Assembly: GCA_036824245.1 (NCBI GenBank)
Contig: DAITAO010000022.1
Coordinates: 1 to 40,737 of the forward strand
Source: JACVRM01 sp036824245
Lineage (GTDB): Bacteria > Actinomycetota > Thermoleophilia > Gaiellales > Gaiellaceae
Direction of reading: 5' to 3'
DNA: 40,737 nt
Positions within the stretch are counted from its first letter, which is position 1, and the number at the start of each line of letters is the position of its first letter. Of this stretch, positions 16,807 to 25,766 are shown one piece after another. The notes beneath the pieces are model-generated. The model saw only the letters and a program-made list of their open reading frames with translations. It made no database searches and was not told the origin of the DNA. The position numbers and the translations under genes are program-made.

Positions 16807-17862
16807 ATGGGATTTCTGGACTACGTGAACGGCTTCGGCGGCCGCGACATGGCCGTCGATCTGGGCACCGCCAACACGCTCGTCTACGTGCGCGGACGCG
16901 GCATCGTGCTCTCCGAGCCGTCCGTCGTCGCCATCGACCAGCGCACCGGGGAGGTCTACGCGGTCGGAGTGGAGGCCAAGCGGATGCTGGGCCGCACGCC
17001 CGGCACGATCACTGCCATCCGGCCGCTCAAGGACGGCGTCATCGCGGACTTCGACGTCACGGAGCAGATGCTCCGCCACTTCATCCAGAAGGTGCACCAG
17101 AATCGCTTCGCGCACCCGCGCGTCGTGGTGTGCGTGCCGTCCGGCGTCACCGGCGTCGAGAAGCGTGCAGTCGAGGAAGCCACCCTCTCGGCCGGTGCGC
17201 GCGAGGCTCATCTCATCGAGGAGCCGATGGCCGCCGCCATCGGGGCGGGCCTGCCCGTCTCGGAGCCGACCGGGAACATGGTCGTGGACGTGGGCGGCGG
17301 CACCACAGAGGTAGCCGTGATCTCGCTCGGCGGCATCGTCGTCTCGCAGAGCCTGCGCGTGGGCGGCGACGAAATGGACGAGGCGATCGTCACGCACGTG
17401 AAGAGGGAGTACAAGCTCCTGATCGGCCAGCAGACGGCCGAGGAGATCAAGCTCGAGGTCGGCTCTGCCTTCCGCATGCGCGAGGAGGTGCAGGCGGAGG
17501 TGCGCGGGCGAGATCAGCTCACGGGCCTGCCGAAGACGGTGATCCTCAACTCGGAGGAGATCCGTGAGGCGCTCGAGGAGCCGGTCAGCCAGATCATCGA
17601 CGCCATCCGCTCGACGCTCGACAAGACGCCGCCGGAGCTGGCGGCCGACATCATGGACCGGGGCATCGTGCTGGCCGGCGGCGGTGCACTGCTGCACGGC
17701 CTCGACGAACGACTCCGTCATGAGACGCACATGCCGGTGCAGCTCGCCGACTCGCCGCTCACCTGTGTGGCGGTCGGGTCCGGCCGTAGTCTCGAAGTGC
17801 TCGAAGAGATCAAGAAGACCGCCCGCGCGCGTGCCCGCAGCCGGAACGGCTACCGACGGTAG
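16807..17862 (+). CDS. mreB: Rod shape-determining protein MreB
   Basis: Bacterial actin that guides the lateral wall synthesis complex beneath the membrane. The 351-residue protein has the phosphate-1 loop AVDLGTANTLVYV (about residues 17-29), connect/phosphate-2 loop MVVDVGGGTTEVAVISLGG, adenosine motif GIVLAGGGALLHGLDERL and a short basic tail (ARARARSRNGYRR). ATG 16807 follows 88 bp of intergenic DNA containing TAAACT at 16789-16794, a possible -10 with a very short leader. It heads the mreBCD-mrdA-rodA locus, with a separate promoter likely before mreC. Confidence 0.97.
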   Translation: MGFLDYVNGFGGRDMAVDLGTANTLVYVRGRGIVLSEPSVVAIDQRTGEVYAVGVEAKRMLGRTPGTITAIRPLKDGVIADFDVTEQMLRHFIQKVHQNRFAHPRVVVCVPSGVTGVEKRAVEEATLSAGAREAHLIEEPMAAAIGAGLPVSEPTGNMVVDVGGGTTEVAVISLGGIVVSQSLRVGGDEMDEAIVTHVKREYKLLIGQQTAEEIKLEVGSAFRMREEVQAEVRGRDQLTGLPKTVILNSEEIREALEEPVSQIIDAIRSTLDKTPPELAADIMDRGIVLAGGGALLHGLDERLRHETHMPVQLADSPLTCVAVGSGRSLEVLEEIKKTARARARSRNGYRR

Positions 17863-17911
17863 TCTGCGGCGCCCCAGCGCGCGCGCTTAGAGACCGCCAG
17901 CCACGCTGCTT

Positions 17912-17917
17912 TAATCT
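17912..17917 (+). promoter_or_regulatory. Candidate -10 box TAATCT of mreC
   Basis: TAATCT eight bases before the GTG of mreC, a near-leaderless arrangement. It would give mreCD-mrdA-rodA a promoter of their own. Confidence 0.45.
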
Positions 17918-17925
17918 GGAACCCC

Positions 17926-18867
17926 GTGCCTCGCAATAGAAGCGTCCGGCTTGCCGCCCTGGGCGCGTCGGGTTCGCGCACGGCCACTCCGTCATACGGC
18001 GGCCGCGCGAACGGCGTGCTCCGGCGACGCATCGTCGTCGCCGCGCTCGTGCTCGCCTCGCTGGCCATGATCACGGGCTACTTCCGCGAGTCGGAAGGCG
18101 GTGCGCTGCACGATGCCCAGGGCGCCGGGGCGCAGGCGCTCGAGCCGTTCCAGATCGGCGCGGCGCGGCTCGTACGGCCGTTCAGGGATGCCTGGGGCTG
18201 GTTCGACGGCCTGCGCGACGCCAGGTCGCAGAACGAGGCGCTGCGCCGCCAGGTCGACGAGTACCGGAGGCTCGCCTTGCAACCCCCTGCTGCCCGCCAG
18301 AGCCCCGATCTCGGAATCGAGCCTGCGGCTGCGCCGAGCTATCCGCGGGACTACCGACCCTTGCTCGCGGACGTCATTCTGGACCTGCAGGTCTACCGCC
18401 AGGTGATCGTCGTCTCGGCCGGTAAGGCGGACGGCGTACAACGCTTCGACCCGGTCGTCACCACGCGCAACCTCCTGGCCGGACACGTCTCGAAGGTGGG
18501 CCCGACGACGGCCGAGGTGACGCTGCTGTACGACCGTCAGAGTGCGGTGGGCGCCTACGACTACGAGACCAACGCAAAGGGCTTGCTCCGTGGGCGCGGC
18601 GCCGGGACGTCGACGCTCGTCCTCGACCGGGTGCCGAAGGAGAAGATCGTCAAGGACGGTGATCACGTCCTTACGGCCGGCCGGCTCTCCGGCGAGGACT
18701 ACGAGTCGTTCTACCCGGGTGGAATTCGGATCGGCCGCGTGACGCATGTCGGCCAGAGCGACACGGATCAGTACAAGCTCGTGCAGGTGCAGCCGTTCGC
18801 CAACCTCGAGGACCTCGACAGGATCGTGGTGCTGCGGCGCTCCAAGCCGCTCCCGACGCTCCCGTGA
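17926..18867 (+). CDS. mreC: Rod shape-determining protein MreC
   Basis: Bitopic scaffold of the elongasome that activates PBP2. The 313-residue protein has a basic cytoplasmic N-terminus, one membrane helix (IVVAALVLASLAMITGYF, about residues 36-53), a short coiled coil (GLRDARSQNEALRRQVDEYR) and the double beta-barrel periplasmic domain (QVIVVSAGKADGVQRFDPVV, LLAGHVSKVGPTTAEVTLLY, YPGGIRIGRVTHV). It starts at GTG 17926 and overlaps mreD by 4 bp (GTGA). Confidence 0.93.
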   Translation: MPRNRSVRLAALGASGSRTATPSYGGRANGVLRRRIVVAALVLASLAMITGYFRESEGGALHDAQGAGAQALEPFQIGAARLVRPFRDAWGWFDGLRDARSQNEALRRQVDEYRRLALQPPAARQSPDLGIEPAAAPSYPRDYRPLLADVILDLQVYRQVIVVSAGKADGVQRFDPVVTTRNLLAGHVSKVGPTTAEVTLLYDRQSAVGAYDYETNAKGLLRGRGAGTSTLVLDRVPKEKIVKDGDHVLTAGRLSGEDYESFYPGGIRIGRVTHVGQSDTDQYKLVQVQPFANLEDLDRIVVLRRSKPLPTLP

Positions 18868-19385
18868 TTGCAGCAGTCGCCAAGTCGATCGTCCTGCTCT
18901 TCGTCGGCGTGCTGGCGCAGATCGCGGTCTTCGCCCCGATCGAGATCGCCGGCGGAAGTCCCGACGTGGTGCTCGTTCTCGTCGCGGTCGTCGCCCTCCT
19001 GGCCGGATCTGTGGTGGGCGCCGCCGCGGGCTTCTGGGCGGGGCTGCTGCTCGACACGGCCTCGCTGGGGACGCTCGGCTTCACGTCGCTGCTCCTCACG
19101 CTGGTCGGGTACTGGACCGGACGGTTCGGCGAGACCGGCGGGGGCGCCAGGACGCACGGCGCGCTGATAGCGGTCGCGGCGGCCACCATCCTCTACGCGC
19201 TCGGAGGCTTCCTGTTGCATTTCTTGCTGGGCGAGCCCACCTCGGCGCGCTGGATGCTCTTCGACGCGCTGCTTCCGGCGCTCGCTCTCAACCTGCTGCT
19301 GACACTGCCGGTCGTCGCCCTGTGCCGGAGGCTGTTCACGCCCCCCGGCCTGCGCGCTGCACAGGAAGTGGAGCTGCTTGGCTAG
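18864..19385 (+). CDS. mreD: Rod shape-determining protein MreD
   Basis: A 173-residue integral membrane protein of about five helices. The N-terminus (MIAAVAKSIVLLFVGVLAQI), a GSPDVVLVLVAVVALLAG segment and AGFWAGLLLDTASLGTLGF with its helix-breaking Asp are typical of MreD. Its start overlaps mreC and its end overlaps the PBP2 gene by 8 bp. It acts with MreC in the elongasome; the assignment relies on context and membrane pattern as well as these motifs. Confidence 0.9.
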   Translation: MIAAVAKSIVLLFVGVLAQIAVFAPIEIAGGSPDVVLVLVAVVALLAGSVVGAAAGFWAGLLLDTASLGTLGFTSLLLTLVGYWTGRFGETGGGARTHGALIAVAAATILYALGGFLLHFLLGEPTSARWMLFDALLPALALNLLLTLPVVALCRRLFTPPGLRAAQEVELLG

Positions 19386-21402
19386 GGCGCGGTACCCGGC
19401 GCGCCCGCGGAGCTTCCTGCCGCGCGACCCGCGCGTCGCGGAGCCGTACCGGCTCACGGCGCAGCGCGCCTTCCGCATCGGCATCCTGGGCGCGCTGGCG
19501 CTCGCTGCCTTCGCGCTGCTGATCCTGCGCCTGTGGGCGCTGCAGGTGCTCTCGGGCGACGAGTACCGGCGCGTGGCCAAGAACAACCAATTGCGTCTCG
19601 TGCGCACCGAGGCGCCCAGGGGGCTGATCCTCGACCGCAACGGCAAGATCCTCGTCAGGAACAGGGGCGCCACGGCGGTGCGCATCTGGCCTGCCGACCT
19701 GCCGGAGAAGGGCCGGTACCAGGCCGTCAAGAGGCTTGCGCAGGTGTTAGGAGTACCTCTCCAGGACGTCCTCGAGCAGCTCGAGGCCCATAAGGACGAT
19801 CCGCTGACGCCGATCACTGTCCGCGAGAACGTGCCGGCGAGCGTCGTCATGGCCCTATCCGAACGTCAGACGCTTTTCCCGTTCGTCCGCATCGAGGACA
19901 CGAGCGTCCGCCAGTACCCATTGGGCGAGCTGAGCTCGCAGCTGCTCGGGCACGTGGGCGAGATCGACGACAAGCAGCTCGAGGAGCTCAAGGGCTATCG
20001 GCTGGGCGACCGGATCGGCCAGCGCGGCGTCGAGGCAACGTTTGACCGCTTCCTGCGCGGGCGCCCAGGCGTGCAGCAGGTTCGCTTCGACTCGGCTGGC
20101 CGCACGATCGGCCGGCCGCTCACGAGGGCAGAACCGGTTGCCGGAGACTCGGTGCGCCTCACGCTCGACACCGATCTGCAGCGCGCCGCCGAGGAGGCCG
20201 TCAGGTACGGGATCGACCTCGCGCATGAGAACGACAACTGGTACGCAGAGACTGGCGCGGCGGTTGCCCTCGACTCGCGGAGTGGGGAGGTGCTGGCGCT
20301 TGCCTCGGTGCCCACGTTCCACCCAGGCGCGTATAGCAACCCGCGCCGTCGCGAAGATCTCGGAGCGCTCCTCGACCAGCCGCGCGGCCTTGCGGAGCGC
20401 GAGAACCTCCCAGGCATCAACCGCGCCGTCGAAGGGCTCTACGCGCCGGGGTCGACCTGGAAGCCCGTGACGGCGCTCGCCGCCATGCAGGAGGGCATCG
20501 TGGGGCCGTATGACCCGATCGACTGTCCGGCATCCTTCTTCGTCAAGGACTCGGCCGGAAACCCGGTCGTCGGCGGGCAGTTCAACAACTGGAACGGCAC
20601 CTCGAGTGGCTCGCTCACGCTGCCGCAGGCGCTCGAGCAGTCGTGCGACACGTACTTCTACGAGCTGGGCATGCGCTTCTACTCGCTCCCGGGCGACCGC
20701 GGGCATCCGTTCCAGGAGTGGGCGGCGCACTGGGGCTTCGGCCGGCCGACAGGACTCGACATCGGCGGCGAGTCGAGTGGCCTTTTGCCCACGCCTGAAT
20801 GGCGCAAGCGCACGTACACGAAGAAGACGCACCCTTCTACCTGGCAGGAGGAGCGCAGCTGGAAGCCCGGCGACTCGATCCAGCTCGCCATCGGCCAGAA
20901 GGATCTGCTCGTCACGCCGCTCCAGATGGCGAGCTTCTACGCCACGATTGCGAACGACGGCAGGATGATCCGCCCGCACCTGCTGCGATGGATCGAGGAG
21001 TCGGGCACGCAGCGCGACAATCCGCTCGTGCTGCGGCGCTACTCGGCTCCGCCCGCCGGCGAGAGCCGCATGGACCCGGGCGCGCTCTCCGCCGTGCAGC
21101 AGGGACTGCTGCAGGCCACGCACGGGAATCTCGGCACTTCCACGCTGGTGTTCAGCGGCTTCCCCGAGCTCATCGCCGGCAAGACGGGCACCGCGCAGAA
21201 GTACGTCGCTCAGGCCGGACAGCTCATCGACACCTCGTGGTTCTGCGGCTACGGCCCGTACGACTCGCCAGCGATCACCGTGTGCGTGGTCATCGAGAAC
21301 GGCGGCTTCGGCGGGGAGGCGGCGGCGCCCGCGGCGCTCAAGATCTTCCAGGCCTACTTCAAGGAGCAGGGCGGCAACCTGACCTCCGTGCCCGCCGACT
21401 GA
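19378..21402 (+). CDS. mrdA: Penicillin-binding protein 2, transpeptidase
   Basis: Elongasome DD-transpeptidase that crosslinks side-wall peptidoglycan. The 674-residue protein has one N-terminal membrane helix (LGALALAAFALLILRLWAL), a dimerisation/pedestal domain (RGLILDRNGKILVRN) and the penicillin-binding domain. The catalytic motifs are Ser359 in GSTWKP, SCD at 422-424 and KTGT from Lys602. It starts at TTG 19378 within mreD; downstream in-frame starts would delete the membrane anchor's upstream arm. The stop shares one base with the rodA ATG. Confidence 0.95.
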   Translation: MARARYPARPRSFLPRDPRVAEPYRLTAQRAFRIGILGALALAAFALLILRLWALQVLSGDEYRRVAKNNQLRLVRTEAPRGLILDRNGKILVRNRGATAVRIWPADLPEKGRYQAVKRLAQVLGVPLQDVLEQLEAHKDDPLTPITVRENVPASVVMALSERQTLFPFVRIEDTSVRQYPLGELSSQLLGHVGEIDDKQLEELKGYRLGDRIGQRGVEATFDRFLRGRPGVQQVRFDSAGRTIGRPLTRAEPVAGDSVRLTLDTDLQRAAEEAVRYGIDLAHENDNWYAETGAAVALDSRSGEVLALASVPTFHPGAYSNPRRREDLGALLDQPRGLAERENLPGINRAVEGLYAPGSTWKPVTALAAMQEGIVGPYDPIDCPASFFVKDSAGNPVVGGQFNNWNGTSSGSLTLPQALEQSCDTYFYELGMRFYSLPGDRGHPFQEWAAHWGFGRPTGLDIGGESSGLLPTPEWRKRTYTKKTHPSTWQEERSWKPGDSIQLAIGQKDLLVTPLQMASFYATIANDGRMIRPHLLRWIEESGTQRDNPLVLRRYSAPPAGESRMDPGALSAVQQGLLQATHGNLGTSTLVFSGFPELIAGKTGTAQKYVAQAGQLIDTSWFCGYGPYDSPAITVCVVIENGGFGGEAAAPAALKIFQAYFKEQGGNLTSVPAD

Positions 21403-22607
21403 TGCTCGACTACGCCCAGCCCTCCCGTGCCACGTCCCGCCGTCCGGCGGCGCCGCGCATCGAGCTGGGCACGCTGCTACGCCGGCTCGACTGGACACTC
21501 CTGCTCGCCGCGGCCGCCCTGGTGGTCTACGGCCTCTGGGTGCTCGACGGCGTGACACGGGACGACGTCGCAGCGGATCCGAGCTACTACGTCACACGCC
21601 AGGCGGTCTATGCGGCCGTCGGTGGTCTCGGCCTGGTCGCCGCGCTGCTCATCGACCCGTCGCACTACCGGCGAGGTCGCACGTTCCTGTACGGGCTGAC
21701 TCTGGCGCTCCTCCTGCTGGTGCTGGGCGCCGGCGTCGAGGTGCGCGGCTCGACACGCTGGCTCGAGCTGGGCGGCTTCACGTTCCAGCCGTCCGAGTTC
21801 GGCAAGCTGCTCCTCGTCCTGTTCCTGGCGGCCTTTCTGGCCGACCGGGGCAAGCGGGTCACGGACAACCGGACGACGCTAGCCGCGGTCGGGCTGGCGA
21901 CCGTTCCCGCCACGCTCGTGTTCCTCCAGCCGGACGTGGGTAGCGCCCTCGTCTACGGTGCCGCGCTGGGTGCCGTGCTGTTCGTGGCCGGCACGCGCTG
22001 GCTGCACCTCGCCTCGCTGCTGGCCGGGGTCGTCGTCGTCGCCGTCTTCGTGCTGTGGGGCGGGCCGAAGATGGGCGTCGAGGTGCTCAAGCCCTACCAG
22101 GTCAAACGCCTGACGACCTTTTACAACCCGTCGGACAGCCCCGACTCCGCCACTTACAACGTCAACCAGTCCACCATCGCGGTCGGGGCCGGCGGCGTGT
22201 CCGGGCGCGGCGTCACGAACGCCACGCAGACGAATCTCGACTACCTCCCCGAGCACGAGACCGACTTCATCTTCGCCTCGCTCGCCGAGCAGCGGGGATT
22301 CGTCGGCGCATCGTTCCTGCTTCTCCTCTACCTGCTCGTGGTCTGGCGGGCGCTGAACGCGATCGCTGTGGCGCGTGACTCGTTCTCGGCCATCGTGGCG
22401 GGTGGCATCGCGGTCGCTCTGCTGTTCCAGATCGTCGTGAACGTCGGCATGACCATCGGAATGGCTCCCGTAACGGGCATCCCGCTGCCGTTCGTGAGCG
22501 CAGGCGGCTCGTCGCTGATCACAAACCTGATCGCGATCGGCATCCTCGAGGCCATCATCATCCGCGGCCGCACGCCGACTGCGCTGGTGCGCCTGCGCCG
22601 TCGATAA
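21402..22607 (+). CDS. rodA: Peptidoglycan glycosyltransferase RodA (SEDS)
   Basis: Polymerises lipid II into glycan strands as partner of PBP2. The 401-residue protein has about ten membrane helices and the SEDS signatures FQPSEFGKLLLVLFLAAFLA, LQPDVGSALVYG and a C-terminal GIPLPFVSAGGSSLI. The long periplasmic loop (YQVKRLTTFYNPSDSPDSAT to FIFASLAEQRGFVG) holds the conserved catalytic-region residues HETDFIF. ATG 21402 overlaps the mrdA stop (TGATG). It ends the shape locus. Confidence 0.96.
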   Translation: MLDYAQPSRATSRRPAAPRIELGTLLRRLDWTLLLAAAALVVYGLWVLDGVTRDDVAADPSYYVTRQAVYAAVGGLGLVAALLIDPSHYRRGRTFLYGLTLALLLLVLGAGVEVRGSTRWLELGGFTFQPSEFGKLLLVLFLAAFLADRGKRVTDNRTTLAAVGLATVPATLVFLQPDVGSALVYGAALGAVLFVAGTRWLHLASLLAGVVVVAVFVLWGGPKMGVEVLKPYQVKRLTTFYNPSDSPDSATYNVNQSTIAVGAGGVSGRGVTNATQTNLDYLPEHETDFIFASLAEQRGFVGASFLLLLYLLVVWRALNAIAVARDSFSAIVAGGIAVALLFQIVVNVGMTIGMAPVTGIPLPFVSAGGSSLITNLIAIGILEAIIIRGRTPTALVRLRRR

Positions 22608-22700
22608 CAGACAGATCCGAGTAACAGTCACTTGGGCCTGCGCCGTGCGCTCCGTCCGACGAGGGTCCTACCCTGGCGGGCGTGAGAAGGAGGTGGCCGC

Positions 22701-22898
22701 ATGGCTGCAAAACGCGAGGTGCATGAGCTGCTGTTCATCGAGGAAGCCGATGCCTGGTTCGAGTACCTCGAGACGACGCGCGAGACCACGGCCGTGCGGT
22801 ACGCCGAGATCGAGCCCTGGGCCTGGGCGCGGCTCAGCCAGCGCTTGCGGCTGATTCGACGGCGGCGCGCCAGACTGACGCCTGCTGAGGCCGCGTAG
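22701..22898 (+). CDS. Conserved-looking small protein of unknown function
   Basis: A 65-residue protein, MAAKREVHELLFIEEADAWF..., with an aromatic/acidic first half (WFEYLETTRETTAVRYAEIEPWAWARL) and a very basic second half (RLRLIRRRRARL). A strong AAGGAGG at 22687-22693, seven bases before ATG 22701, supports translation. The bipolar charge suggests nucleic-acid or ribosome contact, but nothing more is visible. It sits between the shape locus and RNase E/G. Confidence 0.65.
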   Translation: MAAKREVHELLFIEEADAWFEYLETTRETTAVRYAEIEPWAWARLSQRLRLIRRRRARLTPAEAA

Positions 22899-22915
22899 GC
22901 GCAGCGCAGCCGCGC

Positions 22916-22924
22916 TGCTAGCCT
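22916..22924 (+). promoter_or_regulatory. Candidate extended -10 (TGC-TAGCCT) of RNase E/G gene
   Basis: TGCTAGCCT lies about 100 bases before the TTG start and would give a roughly 95-base GC-rich leader. A leader of that size fits the self-regulation known for RNase E genes, which is inference here. Confidence 0.35.
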
Positions 22925-23025
22925 CTAGTCAGGCTTGCCAACGCTTTACACATGTTCATGCAGCGCGCGCGGCGCCCGAGGAGCCGTGGCTGCGAGCGCG
23001 CGCACACACGAGAAGGAGATTGCTT

Positions 23026-25692
23026 TTGCCTCTACTCTGGTTCCGGCGACGCAAGCCGAAAGAGAACGAGGCGGCCGCAGAGGCGGCCGCGCCGCAGACC
23101 ACCCAGGTACCACAACCGACTGAGGCTCCACCCGCCTCTACGGAGGTAGGCGAGGAGCGAGCCAGGAAGCGCCGCCGCGGTTCACGCGGTGGACGCGGTC
23201 GTAAGAAGCCGTCACAGCCGCAGGCCGAGCAGACTGCGGCTGCAGCGCAGAAGAGCGGATCGGACGCGCAAAGGCCGAAGAAGCCCGCGAGGGCGGAGAA
23301 GCCGGAAAAGGCCGACCGGGCCGCGCGCACGCGTTCGCGACGGCGCACGGAGACGAAACGTGCTCCGCTACCTCCAGCCAAGCGCGAGCTGCTCATCTCG
23401 GCAGGCGTCGGAGAGCGCCGGGCAGCGGTGCTGGAGGACGGCCGCGTCGCCGAGGTCTATCTCGAGCGGCCCGAACGCCGCTCGATCGCAGGCAACATCT
23501 ACCTTGGCACCGTCGACAACGTGCTGCCGGGCATGGAGGCGGCCTTCGTCGACATCGGCCTGGAGAAGAACGGCTTCCTGTACGTCGACGAAATCGTGAC
23601 GCCGGAGCTCGAAGGCCGGCGTCACGGCAAGCGCATCCAGGATCTGCTTAGCCGCGGCCAGCAGATCCTCGTGCAAGCCGTCAAGGACCCGATGAAGTCG
23701 AAGGGCGCAAGGCTTACGACCGAGATCTCGCTGCCCGGCCGCTTCGTGGTCTTCGTCCCGAGCGGCGAGGGCTTCGGCGTCTCCCGCAGGCTCGAGGACG
23801 ACGAGCGCGCGCGTTTGCGCGACATCCTCAAGCGCCTGAACGTGAAGAAGGGCGGTGTGATCGTGCGGACGGCGGCCGAGGGCGCCTCCGCCGAGGACGT
23901 CGAGCGCGACCTGGACTTTCTCCAGCGCCTCTGGAAGACCATCGAGCAGCGCGCCAAGACGGCGCAGACTGCGACGCTGATCTACCAGGAAGCCGAGCTG
24001 CCGCTCCGCGTCACTCGCGACCTCTTCACCGAGGACTTCGAGCGCGCGCTCGTCGACGACGACCGTACCTACCGGCGCATCGTCGGCTACCTGAAGAAGA
24101 CCTCTCCGCATATGGCCGAGCGCGTCTCGCGCTACCGGCAGAAAGAGCCGCTCCTGGAGGCGTTCGGCGTCGACCAGGAGGTGCGCTCGACACTCTCCCG
24201 TCGCGTCGATCTGCCCTCCGGCGGCTACCTGGTCTTCGACTACGCCGAGGCCTTCACGGTCATCGACGTCAACACGGGGCGCTTCGTCGGTTCACGCTCA
24301 CGTTCGGCGACGACCTCGCTCGAGGACACGATCACGAAGAACAACATCGAGGCCGTCAAGGAGGTCGTCCGGCAGCTGCGGTTGCGCGACATCGGCGGAA
24401 TCATCGTCATCGACTTCATCGACATGGCGAACCCGAAGAACCGGGCCACCGTCGAGGAGGCTCTGCGCAACGAGCTGGAACGCGACCGCACGAAGACGTA
24501 CGTAGTGGAGATCTCGCCGCTGGGCCTGGTCGAGATGACCCGTCAGAACGTCACGGAGGGCCCGCGTGAGATTCTCGCCAAGAAGTGCCCGACGTGCGGG
24601 GGCGACGGCATCGTTGTCTCGGAGGCGACCGCCGCCGTCGAGCTCGAGCGCCGGCTGCGCACGCTCGTGCGCGGCTCGCGCAGCAAGGTCTTCCGCGTCG
24701 AGGTGAACGCCCGGGTGGCCAGTTTGCTGGTCGGTCCCGGAGCCGAGCGCCTGGCGGCGCTCGAAGAGGCTACGAAGCGGCGCTTTGTCCTCGAGGGGCG
24801 CGAGGACGTGCCCCTCGACCACCTCGAGGTGCTGGCCCACGGGGCAAAGGCGGAGCCGGCCGAGCCGGCCCTCCCCGAAGGCGCGGAAGTCGCGGTCAAG
24901 CTTGTCGAGGTTGGGCTTTACGACGGCTCGTCAGGCGTCGGCAAGCTCAACGGTCTGGACGTCACTGTCGCCGGCGGCGCGGCCCAGGTAGGCAAGAAGG
25001 TGCGCGTGCGCATCGAGCGGGTGATGAACGGCACTGCGTACGCGACGATGATCTTGCCCACCGGGCCGGTCCTCGCGCCGATCACAGCCGAAGCCGAGGC
25101 GGAGAAGCCCACACGGCGAAAGCGCGCCAAGACAGCGGACGGGGCCGCACCCGCTGAGGAGGCTACGGTCGATGAGGAGGCCACGGTCGCGGAGGAGGAC
25201 ACGGTCGCGGAGGAGGACACGGTCGCGGAGACACCGGTCGTCGAGGTTGTGAAGCGGCAGCGCTCGCCGCGGGCGAAGCCAGCGCCGCAGCCCGCGGTCG
25301 CCGAGGAGCCCGCTGAAGGCGCTGAGCAACCGGTGGGCGGGGAGCCGGCCGGCGAGCAGCCCGCCGAGGCGAAGCCGAAGCGCAAGACGCGCCGGGGCAC
25401 GCGAGGCGGACGGGGACGGAAGCGCAAGACCGCCGCGGGGCCTGCGGCCGCGAACGGCGCCGCCGCCGCCGAGGCAACTGACCCGCTCGTGGCCCGCATC
25501 CATCTGCCGCCCGCCGACCTGGAGGAGGCGGCGTCCGACGGCGAGGTAGTTCAGGCGCCCGAGGGCGCCCCGGAGGAGCCGCCCAAGCCGCGCCGCAAGA
25601 CCCGTCGGGGCACGCGGGGCGGGCGCGGTCGCAAGCGGAAGCCGGCCGCCGCGGCAGCCGCCGAGGCGCCTCCCGACAACGCCCCGGAGTAA
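23026..25692 (+). CDS. rng: Ribonuclease E/G family endoribonuclease
   Basis: Processes rRNA and degrades mRNA. The 888-residue protein has a basic disordered N-terminal arm (about 1-130), an S1 region (GNIYLGTVDNVLPGMEAAFV, about 155-240), the catalytic DNase I-like fold with Asp414 (VIDVNTG) and Asp463 (IVIDFIDM), the zinc-link CPTC (521-524), a TRAM-like strand-rich stretch (about 620-680, ending KKVRVRIERVMNGTAYATMI), and a disordered tail. An Arg/Gly block of the type RRGTRGGRGRKRK occurs three times, near residues 48, 786 and 857. TTG 23026 is chosen over TTG 23020 because AAGGAG at 23013-23018 gives seven-base spacing. Confidence 0.93.
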   Translation: MPLLWFRRRKPKENEAAAEAAAPQTTQVPQPTEAPPASTEVGEERARKRRRGSRGGRGRKKPSQPQAEQTAAAAQKSGSDAQRPKKPARAEKPEKADRAARTRSRRRTETKRAPLPPAKRELLISAGVGERRAAVLEDGRVAEVYLERPERRSIAGNIYLGTVDNVLPGMEAAFVDIGLEKNGFLYVDEIVTPELEGRRHGKRIQDLLSRGQQILVQAVKDPMKSKGARLTTEISLPGRFVVFVPSGEGFGVSRRLEDDERARLRDILKRLNVKKGGVIVRTAAEGASAEDVERDLDFLQRLWKTIEQRAKTAQTATLIYQEAELPLRVTRDLFTEDFERALVDDDRTYRRIVGYLKKTSPHMAERVSRYRQKEPLLEAFGVDQEVRSTLSRRVDLPSGGYLVFDYAEAFTVIDVNTGRFVGSRSRSATTSLEDTITKNNIEAVKEVVRQLRLRDIGGIIVIDFIDMANPKNRATVEEALRNELERDRTKTYVVEISPLGLVEMTRQNVTEGPREILAKKCPTCGGDGIVVSEATAAVELERRLRTLVRGSRSKVFRVEVNARVASLLVGPGAERLAALEEATKRRFVLEGREDVPLDHLEVLAHGAKAEPAEPALPEGAEVAVKLVEVGLYDGSSGVGKLNGLDVTVAGGAAQVGKKVRVRIERVMNGTAYATMILPTGPVLAPITAEAEAEKPTRRKRAKTADGAAPAEEATVDEEATVAEEDTVAEEDTVAETPVVEVVKRQRSPRAKPAPQPAVAEEPAEGAEQPVGGEPAGEQPAEAKPKRKTRRGTRGGRGRKRKTAAGPAAANGAAAAEATDPLVARIHLPPADLEEAASDGEVVQAPEGAPEEPPKPRRKTRRGTRGGRGRKRKPAAAAAAEAPPDNAPE
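25156..25227 (+). repeat. Coding tandem repeat, four units of 18 bp
   Basis: Four copies of an 18-bp unit like GAGGAGGACACGGTCGCG lie in frame within the RNase E/G tail and encode E-E-x-T-V-x hexapeptides. The last two units are identical, suggesting recent expansion. Confidence 0.9.
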
Positions 25693-25711
25693 GAAATCCG
25701 CCTGGAACCGC

Positions 25712-25720
25712 TGCTACACT
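25712..25720 (+). promoter_or_regulatory. Extended -10 (TGC-TACACT) of rplU
   Basis: TGCTACACT begins 20 bases after the RNase E/G stop and is the best promoter candidate for the rplU-rpmA-obgE unit. The same word GCTACACT occurs before rsfS. Confidence 0.5.
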
Positions 25721-25728
25721 CGGCGCCA

Positions 25729-25752
25729 CGCGGGCGAGGCCCGCGTTCTTTT
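25729..25752 (+). terminator. Hairpin plus T-rich tract between RNase E/G gene and rplU
   Basis: CGCGGGC (25729-25735) and GCCCGCG (25739-25745) pair perfectly around a GAG loop, then TTCTTTT. It looks like an intrinsic terminator of the upstream gene, but lies downstream of the TACACT box and 15 bases before the rplU GTG, so it may act as an L21 leader attenuator. Confidence 0.65.
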
Positions 25753-25766
25753 CGACCGGGAGCGAC

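Noticed and set aside
19855..21558. 567-residue minus-strand ORF
   Set aside because: It is antisense to mrdA, whose catalytic motifs are clear; the antisense product is Arg-rich low-complexity sequence typical of GC-rich shadows.
25156..25227. CRISPR-like direct repeats
   Set aside because: The units are contiguous without spacers and encode in-frame hexapeptides.
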